A model generated the notes under the pieces. It did not search any database, had not been told where the DNA came from, and saw only the letters and a program-made list of their open reading frames with translations. Below are positions 8,676 to 17,553 of a stretch of 59,033 nt of DNA, one piece after another. The stretch comes from Halorubrum coriense DSM 10284. Its GTDB lineage: Archaea > Halobacteriota > Halobacteria > Halobacteriales > Haloferacaceae. Location of the stretch: contig NZ_AOJL01000061.1 in the NCBI RefSeq assembly GCF_000337035.1, positions 6,987 through 66,019 on the forward strand. Direction: 5' to 3'. How positions within the stretch are numbered: the first letter of the stretch is position 1; the number at the start of each line of letters is the position of its first letter. The position numbers and the translations under genes were made by a program.

Positions 8676-11600
8676 ATGGAACTTGAGCACGCATCTTCTT
8701 GGGACGAATACCAGCGCACACTCGAATCGAAGCAGAATAGCACATTATTTTCGTTGCTTCCAGGCGCGCTCAAAACCACGATTTACGGAGACCTTGTTAC
8801 CGAGATAGAACAAGCAGATGAGCGGAGAACGCAAGCCGAACAGCGGTTCGAAGAGCAAAAAACAGAAGTTCGCACTTTGCTGTCGGATCTTGACAAGGAT
8901 ATTCGTTCATGTCGACATCGGGGCGAACCACTCCCTTCAGAAGTACGACAGCAGGTACCAGACATCCGAGATACCCGTGTACAAGTGAGTGGACTGCTGG
9001 AGGATTACACACAATATCTTACAACTGCTGAGCAGTCTACATTACGTCAGTTACAGGACACTCTGGAGAAACGGGTTGAGTACCTCCAATCGAAAGAACA
9101 GTTCGATGACGGGACCGCTGAAGTTCAGGAGATTTTGGCCGACATTGAAACTGACGTCGAAGCAGTCTACGATTCGGATGCTCTATTGCCGGCTGATGAC
9201 AAAGACGCCATGTTGAAGCGGATTGATCGCGCTAATCAATCACTGGTGGCTGTCGAACCAGACTCACCTGAGACACCACTTACCGAGCCTGATCTTCAGG
9301 TTGTTGAGGATTTATCTGAGCAACTTGTGTCTTTGCGCGAACAGATTGAGGTGTACAACTCGAAGTACGTCGCAAAAAGATATGAAACAGTGTATGACAG
9401 AGCGGTACGCCTTTACAAAAAATCAAACGAGAATCTAGCAGCCTCACAAACACAAGGTGCTTCGCTGCCCACCTCGGGAGAAGAACTTCTCGAACGCGTA
9501 GACACCATACTCGGAGCCCTTGATGAGTTCCGACAGCCGGACGCAAAAGATGAGTTGACCAGCGATCAGCTAGATAACATCACTTCTGTTCGGTCACGGC
9601 TTCAAGATCAGCGCGAGTTCATTCGCTCGAAACACGTATTTGACTCGCAGATTGGGCATCTGGACACGCCTGTTTCGGACGTAGAGTCCGAAGTAGCAGA
9701 GCCAACATCACGTGGTTCCTACATAACGACTCCTGAAAGAGAGTCAATTAATTCGACGGTGGAGAATATCAAGACATCCATTGCTGAATTTCAGGATGGA
9801 ATTACGGTAGACGTGCTCGCAGAAAGCGATCGGCAACGGCTAAACAATCTCAAAAGGCGGGTGGTTGGATTGGAAGACCAAGTCGACCACGTTAACGAGC
9901 AGTTCGTGGATCGTAAGCGGAGCCAGTACCAAGACATGTTCAGTGGATTCGGTGAAGAGGATCTCGCCCTCAACTCAGAACAGGAACTTGCGGTGTACCG
10001 AAATGACGTTCACAATCAAGTAATCGCTGGAGCCGGAACCGGAAAGACATTCTCGCTGTCTTGTCGAGTCAAGTATCTCGTTGAAGAGGGTATTTCTGAG
10101 GACGATATTCTCACCCTGACGTTCACGCGGAAGGCAGCTGACGAGATGGAAGAGCGATTGGACGACATGTTCGATATTACAGGTGTCGAAACATCCACCC
10201 TCCACTCGTTCGGAAACAGGACACTCAATGAAGTCGACCCGACTCTCGTACAGATTGAAGACCAGAGTCGGCTACGCGAAGCAGGGCAGCTTATCCGTAC
10301 ACTACGGGCTGATAACCCTGAATTCCGATCGCATTTTGAGTCGTTCCTCAATATCTACGCCGAAGAGAATCTCAGTGACGACCGCGACACTCGGGCAGAC
10401 TTTGTCGATTCACTACGATATAAATCCGATACGACACTCCGAGGTGAAGAGGTTGAGTCGCAGTTCGACGAAGAACAGGAGGTCCACACCAGCATTGCCG
10501 ACTGGCTATTCAAGCACCAACTTGACTATCGGTATCGCCAGTACGCAGCGTGGGCAGGGAATCCGGGTAACGAAGCGTACATCCCTGACTTCACACTACC
10601 TGGGCAGAATATCTGTATCGAGTACATTCCATCCTCGTCGACTCGCCGTCGCAAGCGTTGGTACGAACAAAAACCAACGGCTGCCGAGATTGCGGCCATC
10701 TTTGAAGATACTGAAAGGACGTGTATAGTAATCGATGGTGATGAGATCACGCCGAAACAGGTTACTCACTATCTTGCTGAGCAGTTGTCAGCGCGCGGCA
10801 TCGAGATGGAAGAGACGCTCCAAGGGACGGAACTTCAGGATGCGGTCTATGAACATAACATCCTAGAACGGGAGGTTGAGTCCCACTTCGCTGAGTTTGT
10901 CAAGAAAGCGAAAACGAATCAGCGAGACCCTCGAGAGTATCTTGAGACGCTTGACGAGGAGGCGGACCCCGAACTGTACCATTTCAGTCACGCTGCGACG
11001 CGAGTCCTTGAAGCGTACAACGAGCAGTACGAGAAGTATAACGCGTACGACTTCGTGGACATGATCGTGATGGCGACCTCGGCGATCGAAAGCGACGAAG
11101 CCGGTGACATGGCCGAGTTTAAACACGTCATGGTTGACGAGTTCCAAGACTTGAATCTCGTCCAAGTTGAGTTCATTCAGGCTCTTCTTGACCAACATAA
11201 GGACGCCAGACTGTTCGCGGTCGGCGACGACTGGCAGAGCATCTACGGGTTCAAGGGAGCACGCCCAGACTACTTCATTGACTTTGAGCAGCACTTCCCA
11301 TACGACACGAAGACTGAACTCGAAACCAACTACCGGTGCCCACCAAGTGTTGTTCAAGCTGGCAATACCCTAATTCAGAATAACGACGCTAAGACCGCTA
11401 AGACCGTCAAAGCAAACAAGTCACTCGAAACGACGCCTCAAGTTCATCTTGTACCGGGATCTAATGATTTTCAGTACAAGCGGAACGCAATTAACAAGCT
11501 GGTCCAACTCGTGACCAAATCACTTCACACCAATCCAGACCGTGAGCCTTCGGATATCATGGTTCTCGCCCGCAACGAGGAGGGCTCACCGTTCATTCGC

Positions 11601-12206
11601 GATGTAACAAGAGAGCTCCAGAAACGCGACATCGAGGTTGGTGGTAGCTCCGGCGTTGAAGTGACCACTGCTCACCAATCAAAAGGGAAAGAAGCCGAAC
11701 ACGTCGTTATTGCGAATGTAGCTTGTGAGATGAACGATGGCTTCCCTCCTACAGGGGGTGACCGGAATCTTACCGCGCTGGTCGAAGTGAACACCGGTTC
11801 CCACTTCGATGAAGAGCGGCGCTTATTCTACGTAGCGCTCACCCGAGCCGAAAAGCGACTTGATATTCAGTCTCGAACTGGACAACAGTCTCCCTTCTTA
11901 GGCGAAATTCAAGACCACACCGACCTAAATTCGAGTGGTATTGACTGTACTGTTCACCGCACAACGGTCACTGTTACAGTCGCTGACGAGCGGGAAGCCG
12001 AACCATATTGGGAAACTCGTCAGGTCGGTGAGGTCGTAATCGACGGCGAGCACTCGCTCAACTTCGCTATTGATGATGACGCCACAAACCAACCGCTCCT
12101 TGACGCTGGGACAGCGTATCGGTTAGAAGGCGTGCGGGTCGGCGAGTACGACGGGCAACCACAACTCCAGATCGATCAAGAAACAACCATCACGTCTCAA
12201 CCGTAG
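8676..12206 (+). CDS. Large UvrD/Rep-family helicase with coiled-coil N-terminus and embedded nuclease-like domain
   Basis: 1176 aa from ATG 8676; an upstream TTG at 8514 would add 54 residues without domain content. Residues 1-430 are mostly charged and coiled-coil-like (many Glu/Gln/Arg heptads). The SF1A core has Walker A AGAGTGKTFS (~450), TLTFTRKAADEM, motif II VDEFQDLN (~821), VGDDWQSIYGFKGARP, NYRCPPS, HQSKGKEAEHV (~1001) and YVALTRAEK (~1051). Between motifs Ia and II sits a segment with YRYRQY...YIPDFTLPGQNICIEY, the pattern of the nuclease-like insert found in many HelD/UvrD-like proteins. The last ~85 residues look like a small beta-rich OB-type domain (VTVADEREAEPYWETRQV). It probably works with the divergent NERD-helicase. 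Confidence 0.9.
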   Translation: MELEHASSWDEYQRTLESKQNSTLFSLLPGALKTTIYGDLVTEIEQADERRTQAEQRFEEQKTEVRTLLSDLDKDIRSCRHRGEPLPSEVRQQVPDIRDTRVQVSGLLEDYTQYLTTAEQSTLRQLQDTLEKRVEYLQSKEQFDDGTAEVQEILADIETDVEAVYDSDALLPADDKDAMLKRIDRANQSLVAVEPDSPETPLTEPDLQVVEDLSEQLVSLREQIEVYNSKYVAKRYETVYDRAVRLYKKSNENLAASQTQGASLPTSGEELLERVDTILGALDEFRQPDAKDELTSDQLDNITSVRSRLQDQREFIRSKHVFDSQIGHLDTPVSDVESEVAEPTSRGSYITTPERESINSTVENIKTSIAEFQDGITVDVLAESDRQRLNNLKRRVVGLEDQVDHVNEQFVDRKRSQYQDMFSGFGEEDLALNSEQELAVYRNDVHNQVIAGAGTGKTFSLSCRVKYLVEEGISEDDILTLTFTRKAADEMEERLDDMFDITGVETSTLHSFGNRTLNEVDPTLVQIEDQSRLREAGQLIRTLRADNPEFRSHFESFLNIYAEENLSDDRDTRADFVDSLRYKSDTTLRGEEVESQFDEEQEVHTSIADWLFKHQLDYRYRQYAAWAGNPGNEAYIPDFTLPGQNICIEYIPSSSTRRRKRWYEQKPTAAEIAAIFEDTERTCIVIDGDEITPKQVTHYLAEQLSARGIEMEETLQGTELQDAVYEHNILEREVESHFAEFVKKAKTNQRDPREYLETLDEEADPELYHFSHAATRVLEAYNEQYEKYNAYDFVDMIVMATSAIESDEAGDMAEFKHVMVDEFQDLNLVQVEFIQALLDQHKDARLFAVGDDWQSIYGFKGARPDYFIDFEQHFPYDTKTELETNYRCPPSVVQAGNTLIQNNDAKTAKTVKANKSLETTPQVHLVPGSNDFQYKRNAINKLVQLVTKSLHTNPDREPSDIMVLARNEEGSPFIRDVTRELQKRDIEVGGSSGVEVTTAHQSKGKEAEHVVIANVACEMNDGFPPTGGDRNLTALVEVNTGSHFDEERRLFYVALTRAEKRLDIQSRTGQQSPFLGEIQDHTDLNSSGIDCTVHRTTVTVTVADEREAEPYWETRQVGEVVIDGEHSLNFAIDDDATNQPLLDAGTAYRLEGVRVGEYDGQPQLQIDQETTITSQP

Positions 12207-12304
12207 CGAAAGTCTCTAATCTCATATCGGTCGGCAACTCATTCGTACGCGTATATGCTAGAAAGCAAATTTTTAATTATTTTGCCCTCCAAATGTAAAA
12301 TTCT

Positions 12305-12385
12305 GGCTCTGTTGAAATCCTCTTCTTCAGATGTATTCCCGCCTGAAACAGCTGGTCGATGAGAACTGCGTACTGAGCGATGACC
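12305..12385 (+). repeat. Solo IS terminus, type B
   Basis: GGCTCTGTTGAAATCCTCTT CTTCAG followed by a stretch coding SRLKQLVDENCVLSDD, the start of a lost transposase. It makes the downstream gene appear to have a longer N-terminus than it really has. Confidence 0.65.
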
Positions 12386-12438
12386 CGCTATCGATCAAAG
12401 GTAGTTGTCTTATCTGTGAAGAACGCAGGCATCTAATA

Positions 12439-13074
12439 ATGTCAAACGGGAGTAAGCCCAGTGGAAGTGAACGACTCGCTCAGGTGTTAGGAGAGGTGGA
12501 TATGGACGAATTAGAGGAGGCTATCAAAGCCAGGATGGAGACCACCAAGAAGGCGGGCGGTTTCCACGAATCCGTTGACGGACCGGACGACGAAACGAAA
12601 TACATCCTTCATAAAGACGGACTTCCGTCGGACCGATACCACGAACTCGCACGAACGATTACGGAAGCAGTTCTGGACGTAAATCCTCGGAAAGTAGCCA
12701 CAGCCGGAGTTCAAGGGATAGATGAATTTCTCCGGAATCGGAATGAAGAGGCCGTCAAGACGCTCCTAGAAAGTGAAATCTCGTACGTCGAGAGCGAGTA
12801 CAATGATGGAACGATTGAGGGGCGATGCGCTGCGACCCCAGATGTAGTCGAAGCCGTACTTTCGTTGTATATTCCTGGTCTGACACACGCATACTTCTTA
12901 GATAGCGAAGGTGAGGCGATTGCGGCACGCTTTGACGACACCTTACAGTATTATTGGTTGTCCGAACGCACATATCGACAGCTTGGCGAACGGTTAAATC
13001 CTGATCTGTTCTCGGCAGTCATGACTCAGAAAGAGTTGGAACAGATAATAGAAAGAGAACGTCAGGATAGGTAG
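12439..13074 (+). CDS. Hypothetical acidic protein
   Basis: 211 aa from ATG 12439 (MSNGSKPSGSERLAQVLGEV). The frame stays open upstream only because it runs through the IS end at 12305, so I take the ATG. The protein is soluble, acidic and rich in alpha-helix, with no motif I recognise. Segments VDPEAVLSLYIPGLTHAYFL-like (~160-180) and DDTLQYYWLSERTYRQLGER suggest a compact C-terminal fold. It is flanked on both sides by IS scars, so it is probably cargo of past rearrangement. Function unknown. Confidence 0.6.
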   Translation: MSNGSKPSGSERLAQVLGEVDMDELEEAIKARMETTKKAGGFHESVDGPDDETKYILHKDGLPSDRYHELARTITEAVLDVNPRKVATAGVQGIDEFLRNRNEEAVKTLLESEISYVESEYNDGTIEGRCAATPDVVEAVLSLYIPGLTHAYFLDSEGEAIAARFDDTLQYYWLSERTYRQLGERLNPDLFSAVMTQKELEQIIERERQDR

Positions 13075-13107
13075 ATCACCAGTGTTGATCGGAACCGGTA
13101 GAAATCG

Positions 13108-13225
13108 TCAGTTTCTAACGATTTCAACAGAGCCAAATTCACCTGAAACAGTCGGTCGATGAATTCTCTGTATTGACCGTTATCGGTATGGAACATGTCG
13201 ACTGCTAAGGATTTCAGCCGAGCCG
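13108..13225. repeat. Cluster of IS end fragments
   Basis: AACGATTTCAACAGAGCC is the inverted form of the GGCTCTGTTGAAAT terminus. It is followed at once by ACCTGAAACAGTCGGTCGAT, which matches the inner part of the type B ends, and about 70 bp on by GGATTTCAGCCGAGCC, a decayed inverted terminus. Two IS ends therefore abut here. Confidence 0.5.
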
Positions 13226-13293
13226 GGCATTACATTAATATGAACAACAGATAACTAATCTCACGTGACGGTGCGAATCGTCCTTGGCGAAGA

Positions 13294-13653
13294 CTGGACC
13301 ACTGTGAGGCGAAGGGCATCTGCGAGCAGCTGAGCCTCGTCGATGTCCAGCCGCTCGTCGAGGTGCGAGATTGGGAGAACGATGCCGATCTTGCGCGGAC
13401 GTTGGTCCACGAGTACGCACACCTGCTCCAAATCGATGTCGACGACGACACCGAGCGGGCGAAATGCGAAGTTGAGGCCGAGGCGGTCGCGTGCGTCGTC
13501 GTGCGCTACTGCGGGCTCGACACTAGCGGGTCCGCGTTCTACCTCGCTGGGTAGAAGTCGGACGATCCCGATGTCATTCGCGAGCGCCTTGGACAGATTA
13601 GCCGAACAGCAGAGGAGCTCAGCGACGTGCTCGAAGAGCCGCCTGCTCGCTAA
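13294..13653 (+). pseudogene. Zinc metallopeptidase (ImmA/IrrE-like, HExxH), N-terminally truncated and with in-frame TAG
   Basis: The frame reads CEAKGICEQLSLVDV, VEVRDWENDADLARTL, then VHEYAHLLQ (HExxH zinc motif) with a downstream EVEAEAVACVVVRYCGLD that gives the third ligand glutamate. It continues TSGSAFYLAG, TAG at 13552-13554, then KSDDPDVIRERLGQIS and RTAEELSDVLEEPPAR to TAA at 13651-13653. Haloarchaeal relatives read AAW-x-DDP at the stop, so TGG to TAG is the likely change. No start codon with an intact N-terminal domain is found; the left side abuts IS fragments. Relatives are often phage- or plasmid-borne peptidases. Confidence 0.7.
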
Positions 13654-13908
13654 ATCGGTTAACCAACAGATTGTGGGCTTTCGGCCATCTGATGATTGAA
13701 ATTGTTCCAGTCACAGACAAGGACTTTCAGAGGATAATGGGGTGTTGCGATCTTCTAGTGGTTGTCAGAGATAGTTGTGACTGTGTTAAATTAGAGATTA
13801 TGGATCGAAAGACGACCCCAATACGGTACTCTGAGGAACAAACACGACGCGTCGAGTTCCGGTCACCAATGAAGCCTCCGGCGAATGCCTGAGTCGGTCA
13901 ATCCCAAC

Positions 13909-13945
13909 GTATATTACTGGAGAATACAACCTGGGTATTGTGCAA
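13909..13945 (+). promoter_or_regulatory. Promoter with TATA box and TTGTGCAA element
   Basis: TATATTA at 13910-13916 lies ~25-30 bp before the octamer TTGTGCAA at 13938-13945. This puts a possible transcript start near 13940 and leaves a leader of ~190 nt before ATG 14133. The octamer resembles TTGTACAA in the palindrome at 19012-19023 upstream of the tenA operon. Confidence 0.4.
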
Positions 13946-14053
13946 CTCACCGATGATCAGTTCAGACAGTATCAACATGGAGGAGATGTTGTCACCGGTG
14001 GGTTGGAATCAAACCTGAAGGCCGGGTGGATAACGTCTCACATTCGCGTGCCG

Positions 14054-14096
14054 ATGGGACCTGTGGGTGTTCTCCTCCAGCAGTTCCTGGTCCCAT
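14054..14096 (+). promoter_or_regulatory. Stem-loop in the leader of the NRAMP-like gene
   Basis: ATGGGACC (14054-14061) pairs perfectly with GGTCCCAT (14089-14096) across a 27-nt loop that can itself fold (CCAG...CTGG). It ends 36 nt before the start codon. It lacks the conserved core of a TPP riboswitch. Regulatory role inferred only. Confidence 0.35.
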
Positions 14097-14132
14097 ACGC
14101 CACCAGCAATCGATTCCCGAGGTGTGTCTGAA

Positions 14133-15464
14133 ATGGCGTTCACCCGCCTCTATGAGCAGCTCTCAGGCATGGGGCCAGCGTGGCTCCCGGGTGCCATCGC
14201 AGCCGGTCCGGCCACGATTAGCGCGCTCGTGGCCGCTGGTGTCGGCTACGGATACGACCTCCTGTGGGTTGTGGTACTGTCTGCGCCAGCAGGGTTCGTC
14301 GCGTTGCTTTTGGCCGCCCGGCTCGGGACAGCTACTGAGCGGGGAATCGTCCGAAGCGTCGAGGACCGCCTCGGCAAGTGGTGGGCGTGGCTGCTCGTTG
14401 TTGACACCGTAATCGTCGCCGGTGTGGCCCAGTTGCTGATCATGAAAGGGCTCGCGGACGTGTCGGCCTCACTGTTCGGCCTAGTTCCGCCGGTCTGGGG
14501 TGTGTTCTGGGCAGTCGTACTTGTGGTCGGACTCGCAGGCGGTGGGTACCGAGTCGCGGAAATCGGGGCAAAAGTTGTGGTCTCGGCCGTCGTACTCGTG
14601 TTCGTCGCGACACTCGTGGTTGTCCCGCCGGACCCGGCCGCCGCCGCGGCAGGGCTGGTGCCCACAACGCCGCCGGGCGCGGCAGTCACCGTCGCAGGTG
14701 TGCTCGGAGGCGCCGTCCACATTACGCTCGTCACAATGTACACGTACACGATGCGGGCCCGGGAGTGGGGTAGCGACGACTACGGGCTGGCGCGATTCGA
14801 CGCTGGCGCATCGATGCTGGTCGCGTTCGGGCTGTACAGCCTATCCATCTTTCTGGTTGTGGCCGGGGCGCTGGGCGGCCGAGATGTCGCCCCACAGGCC
14901 GCCGCGGCCGCGGCAGCGCTGGTGCCTGTAGCGGGGAGCGCGGCCGTGACGTTGTTCCTCGTCGGCATTCTCGGCGCTGCCGTTTCTACGCTCGGCGGCA
15001 ACACGGTGGTCCCGCCATTCTTGCTCGCGGACAAGCTGGGATGGGGAACCACCATCGATGATGGCCGGTACCGGGCGCTGTTGGCCGGGACGGCGCTGGT
15101 TTCGGCCGCGGGCGCGTTCGTCGGCGGGAGCTTCATTCCATTGCTCGTTCAGGCGTTGGCACTCGGACTTGTGGGAACACCCTTCGTCCTCGCACTCGTT
15201 TTGTATCTCCTGTACGACGTACCTGGTGGGCCTCCCTCACGACTCCTGACCGGCTCGGGCGTCATCTTACTAGGTGTGACAAGTGTAACGGCGGCCAACG
15301 CCGTCCGGGACACTGCGGCGACCCTGACCGACGGGCTCGCCCCAATTCCCGCGTTCGTCACCCTGTTCGCAGTCGTGCTGGGTCTCGCGACGCTCGCACT
15401 ACTCGCGCTGCTCGTGCGTGAGTGGGCAGCCGGGTGGCGACGCGCCGACCGCACGCCCGGGTGA
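14133..15464 (+). CDS. NRAMP-family-like membrane transporter lacking the canonical metal motif
   Basis: 443 aa from ATG 14133, with about 11 hydrophobic helices. The N-terminus (GPAWLPGAIAAGPATISALV) follows the haloarchaeal branch of the NRAMP/LeuT-fold family. However, the helix-1 DPGN motif of true Mn/Fe transporters is AAGPATIS here, and the MPH motif of helix 6 is not visible (region VHITLVTMYTYTM). The substrate is therefore probably not a divalent metal, or is bound differently. It is followed after 4 bp by the P-loop gene at 15469, so the two are co-transcribed. The locus faces the tenA/SSF operon and may share an operator-like octamer with it. Confidence 0.75.
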   Translation: MAFTRLYEQLSGMGPAWLPGAIAAGPATISALVAAGVGYGYDLLWVVVLSAPAGFVALLLAARLGTATERGIVRSVEDRLGKWWAWLLVVDTVIVAGVAQLLIMKGLADVSASLFGLVPPVWGVFWAVVLVVGLAGGGYRVAEIGAKVVVSAVVLVFVATLVVVPPDPAAAAAGLVPTTPPGAAVTVAGVLGGAVHITLVTMYTYTMRAREWGSDDYGLARFDAGASMLVAFGLYSLSIFLVVAGALGGRDVAPQAAAAAAALVPVAGSAAVTLFLVGILGAAVSTLGGNTVVPPFLLADKLGWGTTIDDGRYRALLAGTALVSAAGAFVGGSFIPLLVQALALGLVGTPFVLALVLYLLYDVPGGPPSRLLTGSGVILLGVTSVTAANAVRDTAATLTDGLAPIPAFVTLFAVVLGLATLALLALLVREWAAGWRRADRTPG

Positions 15465-15468
15465 TCCG

Positions 15469-16017
15469 ATGCGAGACGTTTTCGAGGAGGGCGAGACGCT
15501 CATCCTCGGTCCCTCGAACGTCGGCAAGACCCGGCTAACGGCGCGAGCCCTCGACCGCTGGGTCAGACAGAATGGGCCGTCGGGTGTTGTTGTCCTAGAG
15601 TTTGCACCCGAACTGGAACGGGACGGGACCGTTCTAGGTGGACAGCTGAGCCGGTTCACGTCGGTCCCTGACGGTGCCTTCCACGGAATCGTGGAGGCCG
15701 ACGCCCCACGAGCCGAGAGCGACGATGAGGACGGCGCACTTGAGCTCGCTCACGGGAATGCCGACCGCGCGTTCCGTGTGCTTGCGGCGGCCCCGGCGGA
15801 TCCGACGGCGGTTTTTGTCAACGATGCGACTATTGCGCTCCAAGCGAACGCCGACCGCGCGGACGCACTGACCGACTACTGCGACCGCGCGTCGGTCACC
15901 GTGTGTAACGCCTTCGAGAGCGACGAACTCGGCAGCGAGGATTCTGTTTCGCAAAACGAGCGGGCGGCACTACACTCACTCCGGGCGTGGGCCGATCGGA
16001 TCGTCGAACTTTCCTAA
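15469..16017 (+). CDS. Small P-loop NTPase-like protein
   Basis: 182 aa from ATG 15469, 4 bp after the transporter stop. The N-terminus TLILGPSNVGKTRLTARAL contains a clear Walker A (GPSNVGKT, residues 14-21). ADPTAVFVNDATIAL near residue 115 could serve as Walker B, with Asp but no following Glu. No DNA-binding or GTPase G4 motif is evident. It is soluble and acidic. It converges with the SSF gene, whose stop lies 15 bp beyond. Function unknown; by context it may drive or regulate the partner transporter. Confidence 0.65.
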   Translation: MRDVFEEGETLILGPSNVGKTRLTARALDRWVRQNGPSGVVVLEFAPELERDGTVLGGQLSRFTSVPDGAFHGIVEADAPRAESDDEDGALELAHGNADRAFRVLAAAPADPTAVFVNDATIALQANADRADALTDYCDRASVTVCNAFESDELGSEDSVSQNERAALHSLRAWADRIVELS

Positions 16018-16032
16018 GCGGGCCAGTCGTCC

Positions 16033-17553
16033 TCAGTCGGCCGGCTCCGAGGGGTCGTCGTCGATACGACCGATCTCGCCGGCGAGGCCTTCGAGGTTGA
16101 ACGCCGAGGTTGAAAGCCGCGCTGTGACCAGTGTCAGCGCGGTTGAGACGCAGAATGCGCCCGCGAAGGAGGTCAGGTACAACGGATCCGCCGCGGGGAG
16201 TGCATCGCCGAGGACCGGGACCGCCACGAGCGTGCCGCGGAGATCGGGAAAGTACGCCAGCCCGACAGCCAGCCCGCTGACACTGCTTGTGAGCGCGCCG
16301 CGGCCAGTGATCGACTCCGAGTAGAGCCCGTAGACGAGTGGGAACGCGACGGCTGCGCCCAGCAGGTCCGCAAAGAAGAACAGCCGAAGCACGCTCTGGG
16401 CCCGGAGGCTGACGTAGACCGCTGCGAGCGCCACAGCGACGGTGAACAGGCGAGAGGCAAGGAGGAGCCATCGATCGTCCGTTGCGGTGAGCCGCCCCAA
16501 GTCGACGGCGACGAGGCTCGCCAACGCGTTGAACAGCGTATCGACGGAGCTGATCACAAGCAGCAGCGCGAGCAGCGTCACCCCGAGGACGACCGGTTCC
16601 GGGAAGGCCTCCTCAAGGAGCACGAACAGTGCGACATCGGCATTGTAGCCCGCGCTCGTCACGTTGGTAACGATATCCGTGCTGCCGACTGCGACGATGC
16701 CAAACAGGGCCGCTAAGAACACGAGCACACCGTTCGCGACGCTCGCCGTCCGGAATCCGCGGCGGACGACGTCGTCGCTCTCGCCGGCGTACACCCGCTG
16801 CCACCAGGTCTGGTTGATCAGCTCCGCACCGAGGATGGCGAACGAGAGCGCGAGTCCGAACTGTAGGCCCGGAATGAACCCGGGGTCAAGCAAGGCCGGG
16901 TTCGCAGCGGTGACCCCGTCGTAAACAGGGCCAACCCCACCAACAGTTACGAGAACGGCGATGAACGTGGCCACGAGTAGGGGAATCACGAGCAATGCCT
17001 GTACCGTGTCTGTGACGATACTCGCCGTGAGGCCGCCGTAGCCTGTGTAGAGGAGCACGACGCCGCCGACCAACACGGCCGTCTGCCACTGTGGGACGCC
17101 GGCGACGAGCGAGAGCGCACCCGCAATTCCCGTTAGTTCGGCGGACACAAAGACGAACATGTAGAGTGCAGACACCACAAGGATGAACGCGTACATCGCG
17201 GTCCCGTAGCGCGCGTGGGCGTACTCAGTCAACGAGTGACCGTCCGGAATGAGCTTTCTGATTTGCGGCCCGATCCGGGCGTACGCGAGCATCGGAACCG
17301 CCTCGCCGACAGCGTAGCCGACGACCGCAGCAATTCCGAAGCTCGCGCCGGCCTCCGGCGCCGAAAAGAGTATCCAGACACCCATTACCGACGCCACTAG
17401 CGTCCCCGTCATCCGCCGCTCGCCGATTGAATCGCGAGCAGTGATTAGATCCTCAACCGACCCGACCTGACCGCGGGAGTACCACACCCCAATCGCAGCG
17501 CTCCCGGCAAGCACCGCCATGACGAGCCCAAGTGTAGCTGTCGTCGTCACCAT
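16033..17553 (-). CDS. Sodium:solute symporter (SSF family), probable thiamine-precursor transporter
   Basis: 506 aa, ~13 predicted helices, SSSF-like features such as ITARDSIGERRMTGTLVASV (the helix 1-2 loop) and GYGGLTASIVTDTVQALLVI. It is the last gene of a minus-strand operon and overlaps the upstream TenA_E gene by 7 bp, so translation is coupled. SSF proteins import small solutes with Na+. Beside two TenA enzymes the likeliest cargo is a pyrimidine or thiamine degradation product; that assignment is inference from context. Confidence 0.85.
   Translation of the reverse strand: MVTTTATLGLVMAVLAGSAAIGVWYSRGQVGSVEDLITARDSIGERRMTGTLVASVMGVWILFSAPEAGASFGIAAVVGYAVGEAVPMLAYARIGPQIRKLIPDGHSLTEYAHARYGTAMYAFILVVSALYMFVFVSAELTGIAGALSLVAGVPQWQTAVLVGGVVLLYTGYGGLTASIVTDTVQALLVIPLLVATFIAVLVTVGGVGPVYDGVTAANPALLDPGFIPGLQFGLALSFAILGAELINQTWWQRVYAGESDDVVRRGFRTASVANGVLVFLAALFGIVAVGSTDIVTNVTSAGYNADVALFVLLEEAFPEPVVLGVTLLALLLVISSVDTLFNALASLVAVDLGRLTATDDRWLLLASRLFTVAVALAAVYVSLRAQSVLRLFFFADLLGAAVAFPLVYGLYSESITGRGALTSSVSGLAVGLAYFPDLRGTLVAVPVLGDALPAADPLYLTSFAGAFCVSTALTLVTARLSTSAFNLEGLAGEIGRIDDDPSEPAD

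Noticed and set aside
13552-13554. TAG read as pyrrolysine or reassigned codon
   Set aside because: Stops of all three types occur in the broken genes, Trp fits the family at the sites I could align, and intact genes nearby end normally in TAG. Simple decay is sufficient.
13671-13892. 73-codon plus-strand frame after the metallopeptidase
   Set aside because: No start signal, odd composition (DSCDCVKLEIMDRK) and no resemblance to known proteins.
13960-14040. TPP riboswitch (AACCTGA ... GGATAA resemblance)
   Set aside because: The conserved CTGAGA and the full ACCTGATCTGGATAATGCCAG-type core are absent.
13940-14131. 63-codon frame before the NRAMP-like gene as a real small gene
   Set aside because: GTG start, no recognisable content, overlaps a strong stem-loop; better explained as leader.
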